A program made the translations under genes and the position numbers. From positions 62,001-126,000 of the forward strand of contig MU863958.1 of NCBI GenBank assembly GCA_033296885.1: a stretch of DNA of 64,000 nt. The letters run 5' to 3'. The first letter of the stretch is position 1, and each line of letters begins with the position of its first letter. Shown here piece after piece: positions 46,075 through 56,657 of this stretch. This stretch comes from Triangularia verruculosa. Taxonomy: Eukaryota > Ascomycota > Sordariomycetes > Sordariales > Podosporaceae. The notes below the pieces were generated by a model. That model was not told where the DNA came from and did not search any database. It saw nothing but the letters and a program-made list of their open reading frames with translations.

Positions 46075-47687
46075 ATGGTCAACAGCGACCAAAACAAAAG
46101 TAAGTTCACCAGCGTAACTCACATTTAAGTATCGGAGCTTTGATCGTATTTGCTCTTACATGCGGCATTCTTACTAACTTCTGGGAAAATAGAAAAGCCG
46201 ACCTCATTTTGGGGTCGGGAATTTGAAGTCCGTAGCAGACGCCTCATAGCCGAAATCGATCATGCAACTCTGCTGAATGAAGCCACTGTCAGAAGAGGTG
46301 ACTCTAAAACCGCGGTTATATTCAGTCGATTGCTATATGCTTGTCCCGGCTCGGTATGCCCAGATCTGGCTCTCCTTGCGGAGGAACAGCCGATTTGGAT
46401 GTCCGACCAGCAAACGGCCAGCGCCAAGCGAAAGGAACGCGAAGAGGAAACTTTGGCGTCGGTAGAGGAGACGATGGTGGACACCCAGGCAAAACGCGCA
46501 AAAGCCGATCGACCTAGTGATATTCAAGATCTCTCGAAGCCCAGGTACCACCAAGGAAGCCTCTATGTTGATGGGAGATGGGTGGCTGAAAATGAATTCC
46601 TTCATTCGATGCCTTTTAAACAACACCTCGTAAGTTCAATAAAGGACTTTCAAACTTTAGGATGAAAATCAGAACCTAATAACGAATACAGATGAAGCTC
46701 AACTACATGATTATCGGTGCAACTGCCGCAATTGACCCGTTCTACCAGGGGTATATGAGTCGGCCCCTTCAGGAATGGCAAGTCATAGGCCAAGAAAAGC
46801 TTTACATTCTCGCCCAGTCTTCGTTTTGCGGAGGCTTCTTGGCCGACCCAGTTGGTCTCGGAAAGATCACCACAGCTCTCCTTGCTGCACTGAGGGTTCG
46901 ACGCGGCATGAGTTCAGCTTGGCATGAAGCTGGCCCTATTCTGGTTGTCACCACAGCATCTTGTGTGGAACATTGGCGCGAAGAAGTGACGAAGCAGTTC
47001 GAGGAGGTGTGTTATTAATACCAACGGTTCTAATGTCCTTGACTGCCACAGCTTGCTAACTTGCATTCTTTGCAGAGTCGCCGGCCCTCAGTACTCTTAC
47101 TTACCAGCAATGATCTTGCAACAACGGTTCTCAAATACGACATTGTTGTTTGCAGCTATGATTTCGTTCGGTCACAATATGGAAAATTGTGCAAATTCAA
47201 CTATGATCGGGACCTACTTTACGGAAAGCTGCGCGAATTCGACAAAGAGGAACTACAACTACCCTCCTCCCCACTGTACTCTAACATATACTCTCTACTG
47301 AATCGAGAGTTTTCGACAATGATCGTTGACGACTGTCACACTGCAAAGAACCCCAATTGCGAACTCATCGCAGCTCTGCAACATCTCAAAGTTCGGTGTG
47401 TGTTCTTGCTATCGGGGGCACCCAAGTTCGATAACTACGTTGATTTGTATGGGCCGCTCTCACTTCTTCCTGGCTCGCCTTTTCTGAGCCATAGTCATTT
47501 TCTTCACTTTTTCTACCCGAACTCGTATATCCAAGGCGGACAGGAGAACGAGAGAAAAAAGCAGAAGGTCTTGCTTGAGGCGGTCATGGTAGCTAGGGAG
47601 AAGAGCATTTGTCCTTGCGAAGCACCCCCTGGAGACCATAAACCAAGCTTTCCAACGCTTGGAGTATTTGGGACTTTACGAGACTAG
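46075..47687 (+). CDS. SNF2-helicase-like protein with weakened motifs, probably truncated
   Basis: Four exons: 46075-46099, 46193-46629, 46692-47006 and 47076-47687, frame kept at all junctions; 462 residues. It resembles the N-terminal ATPase lobe of SNF2-family DNA translocases. Motif I is GLGKI instead of GLGKT, in 'FLADPVGLGKITTALL'. Motif Ia-like is 'ILVVTTASCVEHWREEV'. The DEAH box is DDCH in 'MIVDDCHTAKN', with Asp replacing the catalytic Glu. Motif III-like is FLLSGAPKFDN. The helicase C lobe is absent. Near 47.62 kb the good coding frame shifts: another frame continues with 'INQAFQRLEYLGLYE', so a one-base indel has probably caused the early stop. Likely an inactive relic, though still spliceable. 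Confidence 0.65.
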
Positions 47688-47777
47688 CTCACTTTCGCGT
47701 TGTGTGCGAGACTTCGTGAGTATGCAATGATGGCCTCGCGACTACAGCGTTTATACTAACCTCGCACTTTCGAACAG

Positions 47778-48115
47778 ATACCTCGAAGGCGATTTTTCTC
47801 GAGGCTATTCGTCTTTTCAAGAACCTCAGGCACCTCGTCTTTCGAATCCCGACTCACACCATCCACCGCCTTGGGTTAGTTTTGGAAGCAGATGAGGCAG
47901 GGCTAGACGAGTGGTACATGGCTCAATTGAAATCAATTGCGGCTGAGGTACAGAGCCTGGAGAGCATCTGCATAATTGCAGACATTCCAACATACTTCGT
48001 ACCTTACATGGGCATGGCAGCAACATTAGCAAAGTGGACATGGAGAGCTTGGCACCCGGGAGTCGCCATGGGGGTAAGGGACCCCAAGCGTAGGGGCGCG
48101 GCTAAGAGCGCCTGA
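47778..48115 (+). pseudogene. Downstream exon of the SNF2-like gene, now out of reach
   Basis: After an intron-like segment (donor GTGAGT at about 47715, CTAAC, then acceptor at 47777) a frame runs 112 codons to TGA at 48115: starts TSKAIFLEAIRLFKNL and includes 'AGLDEWYMAQLKSIAAEVQ'. It joins the main frame only by reading through TAG 47685, or the alternative frame only after a further shift. No domain recognised. Confidence 0.45.
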
Positions 48116-48297
48116 TGACTTGTGGAATGTCATATCTATGTGGAAGCAATGGGGGCTCGCGAGGTATTATTGATAGGTAGCCAAAGCCAATCAAACTACA
48201 GCTGTGATTTCAAAGCAAGAGTTTCGTTGGCCCATGCTAGCTTTTTCCTCAGCCTGTGTTCGGATTAACCGTGAAAAAGAGGAATGAGATAGTTTTC

Positions 48298-48566
48298 GAC
48301 GGGCTATAGCAGTCGGGCAGCTAATGGGCATGCACTGGAGCTACCAACACCAGCCCCTCAAAATCCTGGACCCCTCGATCCAAGCAATTCTACAGTATCT
48401 CTCTTACCGTCTTGTATGTGCGGGTGGCGTCATCTCACTCATGCTCGGCCTTCGTCAGGGTACGATGGAATCAGCTACGGCCTCGAAACTATATATGGGT
48501 GACACTCCTATAGGCAAGCTGGGGCGTCTTCAAATGGGTATTGCAGCTCGCATCCTGGAGCGAAAT
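48298..48566 (+). pseudogene. Fragment A of a fungal transcription-factor regulatory domain
   Basis: Encodes about 90 residues (AVGQLMGMHWSYQHQPLKIL, 'LMLGLRQGTMES', IAARILERN) typical of the 'fungal_trans' middle homology region of Zn2Cys6 regulators. There is no start, zinc cluster or C-terminus. Its first 90 bases are repeated at 50234-50326 with a few substitutions. It ends abruptly in sequence copied from the SNF2-like gene. Confidence 0.6.
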
Positions 48567-48567
48567 T

Positions 48568-48787
48568 TTGACTGTATTTGCTCTTACATGCGGCATTTTT
48601 ATTAACTTCTGGAGAAATAGAAATGTCGACCCCAGATCCGGCTATCCTTGCGAAGGAACAGCCGATATCGATGCCCGACTAGCAAACGGCCAGCGCTGAG
48701 CGAAAGGAACGCGAAGAGGAAAAATTGGCGGCGGTAGAGAAAATAATAGTGAATACCTAGGCAAAGCGCGTAAAAGTCGATGGACCT
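48568..48787 (+). pseudogene. RIP-mutated partial copy of the SNF2-like gene
   Basis: Matches 46141-46515 (end of intron 1, then the middle of exon 2) with about 155 bases deleted between. Differences are dominated by C-to-T and G-to-A. Two glutamine codons CAG of the source (near 46409 and 46486) are TAG here. This is direct evidence of RIP on a duplicated fragment. Confidence 0.75.
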
Positions 48788-48967
48788 TCACTACTATACT
48801 GGGTGTGGGCTAGGGCAAATAGACTCTGCTTACTAAATTGCAGGAATTAATATAACAGAGTCCGCTAGTTAAATAGAGTCTGCCAGCCGGCTCCACATAC
48901 TTTAAAAAGCTATAGTGGCCAGTTTAGTGGGAGCCTACTGAACTGGCTGCTATTTAATTCCACTGTG

Positions 48968-49009
48968 GAAGACCCTATAGAAGACCCTGTAGAAGACCCT
49001 ATAGAAGAC
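48968..49009 (+). repeat. 12-bp tandem repeat, 3.5 units
   Basis: Unit gaagaccctata; the second unit has one G for A. Confidence 0.85.
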
Positions 49010-49053
49010 TACTATAGTAGGTAGGAGCGCTAGAAAAGAAGAAGGTCAGTAGG

Positions 49054-49086
49054 ATGTAATAGGGATTAAACGCCGGCCTATTACAT
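49054..49086. repeat. Perfect 10-bp hairpin with a 13-nt loop
   Basis: Arms atgtaatagg and cctattacat are exact reverse complements around 13 bases. It sits in degenerate DNA and is too small to be a typed element. Confidence 0.75.
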
Positions 49087-49385
49087 AGTGGAAGACTTAT
49101 TAAAAAAACGGTACAGTTAAACCATTAAGCTACTGAGCTAATAGCTAATTAAACGAGCCCGAGGCGGAAAGAAGGGTTAATATAGGAGGTCTACGGTAGG
49201 TGCCCCCCTATCGTTTTAGTAGGTATAAGTGGGCCGACTAGCAGACTCTGTTTAACTGGCGGACTTTATTTGACCCCTGCAGACTTTATTTAAGAGCCTA
49301 AATCCCTACTACGGTATCTGAGCTTAAATAACGTTTATGGGAAGATATAGTTGCTATATAAGTGATCGAGGAGAGGAAGTATTAA

Positions 49386-49637
49386 CTGAAATATACCGCG
49401 GAATTAGACAAGCGCTATACAGAGGCAGTCGAAATAAATCTAGCTTTAGCCTTAAGAAGATTAAAGCTTGAGAGCGAAAAGCGACAGCTAAAGAAGGACG
49501 TGCCTCACTAGATGGGATTAGCATAGATTCGAGCGCGTGGAGCTAAAAAATCGGAGTTTGAATTCGAACAAACTATAGCCAAATTGGAAGAAGCAGGGAC
49601 TTAGGTTGTAGAGTTGAAGGAAAGGCTTAGTGAGTGA
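49386..49637 (+). pseudogene. Coiled-coil coding remnant broken by three TAG codons
   Basis: A single frame of 83 codons reads YTAELDKRYTEAVEI, 'LRRLKLESEKRQLKKD', then 'EFEFEQTIAKLEEAG' and VVELKERLSE, strongly helical and Glu/Lys-rich, ending in TGA. Its three internal stops are all TAG, each one C-to-T step from CAG or one G-to-A step from TGG. Origin unknown; possibly part of a transposon ORF. Confidence 0.5.
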
Positions 49638-49883
49638 TTTATCAGTAGGATATTACGATTAACTAAGTAGTTAGCTTTCGACGCTAAATATAATATTGAA
49701 ACGGCTATACAATAAATTAGCGACTGATTATTTTTAAGGGAAAGTAAATGTATAATTCCCTTACTTTACTCTATAAGTTTATCTTTGCTACCTTTTTTTC
49801 CGATTTATTATAATAAGGTATATAGGTAGCTCTAGCTTCCAAAGGCCCAATCGCTATAATTTTCAACCTATAATTCTATTTAA

Positions 49884-49995
49884 ATAGCTATTCGAATAGC
49901 TGCTCGAATAGCTGCTCGATAGCTGCTCGAATAGCTACTTGATGGCTACTCGAATAGCTACTCGATGGCTGCTCGAATGGCTGCTCGAATGGCTA
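49884..49995 (+). repeat. Minisatellite, about 10-12 bp unit
   Basis: About ten imperfect units of tcgaatagctgc / tcgatggctac, alternating 'atagct' and 'atggct'. Ends at the edge of transcription-factor fragment B. Confidence 0.8.
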
Positions 49996-50026
49996 AGGTA
50001 TGCTGGTTCTTACACTTGCATTATAG

Positions 50027-50594
50027 GACTCTCACACGAATGCGTACACACAACTCCCGCCCGGCTGGGAACATCCACGGACTATTATGCGGAGGCTAGC
50101 AGATACAGCAATCCTTCTTATGACAACCAACGACGGAATGCTCAGCTCCGTTAAGTCGCTGCATTGTATCCTGCTAGAAGGTCTATATCAGACCAACTGC
50201 GGCAATCTTCGCCGAGCTTGGCTCGCTTTTCGACGGGCCATAACGGTCGGGCAGCTAATGGGCATCCACCGGAGCTACCAACACCGGTCTCTCAAAATCC
50301 TGGACCCCTCGATCCAAGCAACTTAAATTCTGCTTACAGCCGGATGTCTGTGTCACCGCCTCAAGAGAGCTACTCACCCGCATGGTCCTGTTCCGAGCTC
50401 AAGACCATGTTGCCTTCTCATGCCGTGCCGTGGATTTCTACGCTCTCATGGCCGCCATCACCCTTCTCCTGGCACACCTACAAGGCCATTGCCAGCCGCC
50501 TAACCATGACATCCGAGTCCTCGCTCATCAGAGATTGGGCGACGTAGGGCTGGTGGAAGGATACCTCGACAACATGGATACCTACCTTCAATAA
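50027..50594 (+). pseudogene. Fragment B of a fungal transcription-factor regulatory domain
   Basis: First part (to about 50326) reads HPRTIMRRLADTAILLMTTN and LHCILLEGLYQTNCGNLRRA, the start of a 'fungal_trans' domain, overlapping fragment A at GQLMG.HRSYQH. A stop follows, then in another frame from about 50351 the C-terminal part 'ELLTRMVLFRAQDHVAFSCR' and 'DFYALMAAITLLLAHLQGH', ending in TAA at 50592-50594. The piece missing between them is what fragment A carries. Not a functional gene. Confidence 0.65.
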
Positions 50595-51702
50595 GCTTAG
50601 GCTATGATCTTTTGGCCCAAAAAAAGGCTATATAAACCACTTTATATAAAGCAATTTAGGAGTGGCCCATATGCCTAAATGAACTAATTTATGGGAATTC
50701 CTTTAGAAAATAGCCCTACTGGCTCTTAGGCCCAATTCCGAATTATAATCTTTTTTACTAAAGCTCTAAAATAAATACTAAAATAGCTATTTATTCTTCC
50801 GAAAGCTTTAACCTACTTATATAATATATTAAAAACTTAGATTTATATAAAGTTTTATAATAATAGTTTCTTTTAAAATAATATAAAAAAACGTTAAGTA
50901 TATATTATCGATTATAGTTTTAAAGTTTTATTTAAAGAAAAACTCGGAACTACTTAACTAATAAAAAAAAAGCTATAAGTATAATACTTTAAGTTATTAA
51001 TAACCGGAAAACTCTTTAAATATTATAGAAATTATTATTTTTTCGAATTTTTTAAAATTATTACTTTAATTAAAAATCTAAACTTTTAATTTATATTATT
51101 TATAAAATATTTTTTAATATATTTTTTAATAAATTTGAAAGTCTATTATCTGGGTAGTTTCTTTTTTTTAAAATAAATATAATTTCGTTATTTTTAAACC
51201 GTTTTTAACCCCTTTAAGTAATTAAAGTAATTAAAGTAATTAAAAAAATCCTGATGTTCTTCGATTTTTATATAAAAATAGGATTTCTTTAAAGTAATCC
51301 GATTTATTTATTAAAAAATAATAAATTTAAATAATAAAAGAAAAGTAAATATAATATAATAAGGTAATAAAGGCTATTCGGATTATAATAATAAAGAAAA
51401 TTATTAACGCTGAAGTAAAGAAAAAAGTTATTAAATAATTAACTTAAAAACTAAAATATAAAAAAACTTTTTTAATTATTATTTATAAAGTTATTATAAC
51501 CGATTTCGGTAAGTAAAATAACTTTAAAAAGTAAAGTTTTATTTTTATAAAAGAAATATTAAAAGAAAAGTATAATTTTTCGATTATAAATTTAAAAATT
51601 TATAATAAAGTTAATTATTTTAAATATAAATAATATAGTTAAATAAAGTTAAAAAATAATTTAGATTTCGGATAGGATAAAAGAAAAATTATTTATGATA
51701 TT
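50595..51702. other. AT-rich RIP-degraded DNA, left part
   Basis: Base composition drops abruptly after 50.6 kb to mostly A and T, with many TA dinucleotides and no open frame. The same kind of sequence resumes beyond the gypsy element at 56658, so the element was inserted into it. Original identity not recognisable. The last five bases (51698-51702) are the target duplication ATATT. Confidence 0.7.
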
Positions 51703-52102
51703 TGTGACGAACCCCTGTACAGAACCTCTGAAAGGGATACTCGGTTGAAGGCTACTTCTGACAATTGGTTCGGTGCAGCTAAACAGTGCACAATAAGATG
51801 TCTTAATGTAAACACAAGATACCGTGAATACAAGCTGTGATTGCATACTGCGGAACTATCTACAAGCTATCTAGTTCCTCTGTATATATAGACCTAATGC
51901 CAAGACCTGGATTATTCTATTGCTCCTCGGATCATGACTGATTCTTAAGGATCATAAGTGATTCCCAGGAATCACTTATGATTCCTTTATGTCCCGGATG
52001 ATCCACCTCTTATTGGTCTATCCTCTTTTCCTCTGATTGGCTACCGTGCCTCCTCTTTCCTATTGGTTGTTCCTTTCGGGTGTCCACATCATATTCGTGA
52101 CA
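51703..52102 (-). repeat. 3' LTR of the minus-strand gypsy element (little mutated)
   Basis: On the element strand it begins TGTCACGAATATGATG and ends ...TTCGTCACA. GC content near normal. Contains a TATA-like tatatata and a nearly perfect palindrome (51949-51985). Confidence 0.92.
51949..51985. repeat. Palindrome inside the LTR
   Basis: ggatcataagtgattcc followed after two bases by ggaatcacttatgattcc; the arms pair except for one extra base. The other LTR of this element keeps it almost unchanged. Confidence 0.85.
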
Positions 52103-55100
52103 CGATGCCCCCCCTCCTAGGTCGACGTCTCGGCGACCCTGTTTAAAACCTTTTGCCAACAACCAACCTTATCTACTGTAAGTCTCCCTTACTCCCTTAG
52201 ACTGTTTCCACCATGTCTAACCGTATCTCCAAAACCTCCAGCTCGAAATCCTCCCAGCGCGCGTCTCTAGCTGCCCTCCGATAGCGTAGTCGGAAGCATC
52301 TGTCTCGACCTCGAAAGGTCGTCCTGGGTCGGGGAGTTTAAGCACCGGGTCCGCCGTAATGGCGTTTTTGATAGCTTAAAAAGCCTCCTCCTACTCCTTT
52401 TCCCATTTAAACTCGGCGTCCTTCTTAATTAAATCGTTTAATAGTTTCGCTATAGCGCCGTAGTTCTATATAAACATCCGATAGAAGTTCGTAAACCCTA
52501 GAAACTCTCGAACCCTAATCTTTAGTCGTTCGGCCGTTTCTACTTATAGTCTCGGCTAATCCTTAACTACCGCGATCTTCCCTAACTCCATTCGCACTTC
52601 TCCTAGTAAAATTAAATATCCTAGGTAAACCGTTTCCTATATATAGAACTCGCTTTTATCCTTATTAACTAATAATCTTACTTTATATAGCACGTCTAAA
52701 ATCTCTCTAATGTACTATTTATATTTCTTTAAAATACGTAAGTAAATAAGAACGTCGTTGAGATAGTAAACTACTGTTTTATCGAAATACTAATAAATCG
52801 TATAATTAATAAGGGCTTAAAAAGTTACCGGTATATTTATAAGCTTAAATAGTATAACGAGGTACTCGAAATATCTGTAAAATATACGAAAAACTATTTT
52901 CTACTCGTCTCCCTCTTTAATTCGTATATATATATACTTAACTAGTATATTAAATTTAGTAAACTATTATACCCCTAATAGTTAACTTTTTAATTACGAA
53001 ATTAATAGTAGTAGATAATTGTTCTTTACTGTCTCTTAATTTAATTATCGATAATCTATATATAGTCGTAGACTCCTATCCTTTTTCGGTACGAAAAAAA
53101 TAGAATATTTAGCCGGCGATATAGATACTTTAATATACCTCTTTTTAATATTTTCGTCTAAATACTTTTATAATTTCTTACTTTACTTATCGTTAGTATA
53201 GTAAACTTAAAAAAGCTTAAGTTTTACTCCTTTTTTAAGCTTAATCTTATAGTCCTATAGTCCTTTCTTTAATAAACCTTAAAGGTATTTTACCGTAAAT
53301 ACCGGATACCTTTAATACTCTACTAGCACCTCCTTTTTATCGCCCTTTTTTATATTATTATAATAGGTATATTTATCTTTTATTATTATTGTAATTTCTA
53401 CTAACGTAATTATTTTTATTAACTTTATTTTTTCGATTTTACTGCCTTTATCGATTAAGTATATTAATACTTCTCGTATTTTTTATAGTGGTACCGTAAA
53501 GGGTGCTTATTCCGCACTTTACTCCTACTGTACTCCTGATTTTCTATTGTTAATCGAATACTCCCGATATTCCCTCGGTCGTAAGTAGCTACCGTCCTTC
53601 TAATCGATATCTAGATTATAGTCTTCGTACTATAGTTACTTTAAAATTATATCCTTTTCTAATTCTATATTTATAATATTAAAAATCACTATCGTTATCT
53701 TTCCTAATATTATAATATCTAGTAATACCGTCTCCTTAATTACTAACTATATAAGGAAAAGTCCTTTTATAATAACCTCTTCCTCCTTCTTTCTCTATAG
53801 AACTCGGGCTTATTATATAAATCTTAATAAAACTAAGTCTACTTCTACTCTATTATCTATAAGTACCTACGTTTAAAAACCCTTTTAACGCGCTATTACT
53901 CGTAATCTCTTATCTTTTATACCCCCCCTTTATATAGTAATAACCTCGCTAATACTTTATTTATAATCCCTTAGAAGTTTATAGCCTTTACGAAAGGCTA
54001 TAACCCTTTTCCCGACTATTATTATACTTCTAGAGTATCCTCCTTTATTAAACTATTTAGTAATTTAAAATTAGTTAACTATTATCGTTAAGCTTCTTTT
54101 TATTTTTCGTCTCTTATACCTTATCGAATCCTCCTTCGATTATATATCCGCCGCCCCTTTACCGTAGCCCTGGCTTCAGCTTCGGCCTAAACATCGTGGT
54201 ATTTCTTAGCCTTTATTTGTAAATAAAACGTATAATCTAGACTTTTACATTACACCAACTTGTATTCCTCCTTATTAACGGTATTTTTTCTCTAACTAGT
54301 TATCTACTTAAAGCAGTATTTTATATATCTAGGTATAAACCGTATAATCTAAAGTTCCTTCTCTAATTTAACTAGGTCTCCTTATCTTTATAGGAAATAG
54401 TCGTCTAGCTTTTCCTATTATTGTTCTTACCTAGCTATAGTTCTCGTAGCGGGTTTAGGACCCCCGTTTCCTCCTAATTACCGTACTAGCCAATATCCTT
54501 AAAAAGCCTTACTCTAGTAATACTCCACATACCTATATATAATACACTAGAACTAAAGTATCCTTTTATACTCTAGGTATCTAGGATATAACTATATTAT
54601 ATTTTTATCGTATAATTCGTACTATTTATAGTAAGGTATTTATTTAGGTATCTATAAGAGCCTTATATTAATGATCTCCTTATTTTCCTAATATTCCTCC
54701 TAATTTAATTCCCTAAATTCGAACTTACCCTTTCTATAAGCTAACTATAGTAGCCTACTATAGTATTATTTAAACTTAATTTCTAGGACGATCTATCGTT
54801 TATTATTTTACTATAGCTCTATAAGTAGTTAATAATTAGTTATAGTTTGCGCCACTTTATCCTCGAGTTTTTAGTAGTATTATTTAATCGCTTTATATTA
54901 ATTCCCGAGTTTTTTTATCTCTCTTTTAAGTCTCCGAACTCGCTCTTCGGCCTACCTTAAGGTCCTTCTATTATCTAAGTCTAAGGTGCGGATTATATTT
55001 ATAGTGAAAAACCGCTTTAATTGTCGTAGGGTTTCCTTAAAGGGTCCTAAAGTAATACTCTCCTCTAGTCTTATAGCTCCCTTAACCGGTAATTCTTATC

Positions 55101-56252
55101 CTATAATATAGTCTTCTCCCTTAGAGTTAACTATTAATTCTCTTTCTTAGGCTTTATACTTATAATCGCCGTTAGTATAGTTATCCGCCGAATTCCGGAA
55201 ATCCTTGTCAGAATACTTTATACCGGAGATCTCTATTACCTATATTATTTTAGTAACTACTATTATCTCTTTTTTTTTCTAACGGAGTTACTTAGGTATC
55301 CGATAATCTCTTTTAAAATGGCCTATTTTCCTATAATTAAAATACTTGATATCGTTTTTCCCTTTAAACCGCTTTTAGATTGCGTTTATCTTTATAAGCT
55401 TTACGTAGGTGGTTCCTAAGATATAAGTCCCGTAAAGCCGTCTCTTTTTCTTGTCGTTAGGACGGTAGGGTCTTTATATATATATACCTTTGTGCTCCTT
55501 ACGGCGCTAGTACTGCCGGTCGTCGATATAGACTACTATTATAATATATTCGTCGATAGTTTTTAGTCGCTCCTATCGGTATACCTTGTCTTTGACTTCT
55601 TCTTTAAGCCCGTTATAGAATAACTATATTAATCTTTTATCGTTAATTTTACTATATAGTACGTTTATTCTAAATACTATAGCGTAGTTGGTAATAGATT
55701 TAGTTTATTTAAAATTAATTAGTTACTTTTAGGTATACTTACCTTTATTATATTTTCCGAATACCTCTTTAATCTTCTTTTCGAATCCTTTATATATTTT
55801 AAAGTACTTTTTAATAATATCCTCCTTTTCGTCGTATTTATTATCGAAATAGTCTTTTAGGATTAGCTCGAACTAAGTAAGGGCCTTATCCTTAAGCCTA
55901 GACGCGGTGTATACTACTTTAGATTCTTCGTCCGGGAAACGGGAAAGGTAATACTGAAAATATACCTTAAGCTAAATTAAAAATCCTCCTAATTCTCCTT
56001 TAGCTCCTCCGTAGCGGTCGGGAGCCTCGAGCTTAATATAATCTCCTTCCTTATATAAGGTACCGATTTCCCGGTAGAGTATATCGTTCTCCTACGTAAG
56101 GGCGTTATAAGAGAGGCGCGATTTATCCTCGAGCTCTTAGATACGAGTAAGGAGTTGGTCGATAGTGGGTTAGGTGTTGGTATTTCCGGTTATAGCGTTT
56201 GACTTGGTGCTTTTAACTTATCCGATAATAGAGTTAAAGTAAGTATATAATA

Positions 56253-56652
56253 TATAATGAACCCCTGTATAGAACCTCTAAAAGGGATACTCGGTTGAAA
56301 ATTATTTCTAATAATTAGTTCGGTGCAGCTAAATAGTATATAATAAGATATCTTAATATAAATATAAGATACCGTGAATATAAGCTGTAATTACATACTG
56401 CGGAACTATCTATAAGTTATCTAGTTCCTCCGTATATATAGACCTAATGCTAAGACCTGGATTATTTTATTGCTCCTCGGATTATGATTGATTCTTAAGG
56501 ATCATAAGTGATTCCTAGGAATCACTTATGATTCCTTTATGTCCCGGATGATCTACCTCTTATTGGTCTATCCTCTTTTCCTCTAATTAGCTACCGTGCC
56601 TCCTCTTTCCTATTGGTTGTTCCTTTCGGGTGTCCACATTATATTCGTGACA
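56253..56652 (-). repeat. 5' LTR of the minus-strand gypsy element (heavily RIP-mutated)
   Basis: Same length as the partner. In the first ~200 bases I count about 27 differences, all transitions, all but one with the A/T state in this copy. Confidence 0.92.
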
Positions 56653-56657
56653 ATATT

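Larger units (their letters stand above)
51703..56652 (-). mobile_element. Ty3/gypsy LTR retrotransposon, internally deleted, RIP-damaged
   Basis: Two 400-bp LTRs (51703-52102 and 56253-56652) in direct orientation, flanked by the five-base duplication ATATT (51698-51702, 56653-56657). The element reads on the minus strand: 5' LTR at high coordinates, gag near 55.5-56.2 kb, reverse transcriptase at about 52.4-53.3 kb, start of RNase H at 52.27-52.4 kb. A purine tract (aggaggggggg on the element strand) adjoins the 3' LTR. Integrase and most of RNase H are missing: homology to the second copy stops at about 52268. The reverse-transcriptase active site reads Y-L-N-D (near 52.76 kb), Asp to Asn by one G-to-A step. 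Numerous stops. Not mobile on its own. Confidence 0.93.

Noticed and set aside
49060..49150. tRNA-like look on the minus strand (tagctcagtagcttaatgg, later gtttaatcc)
   Set aside because: No acceptor stem, and the T-arm does not pair; the strongest pairing is an unrelated 10-bp hairpin.
48968..49995. CRISPR-like array
   Set aside because: Tandem repeats are contiguous without spacers and the host is a fungus.
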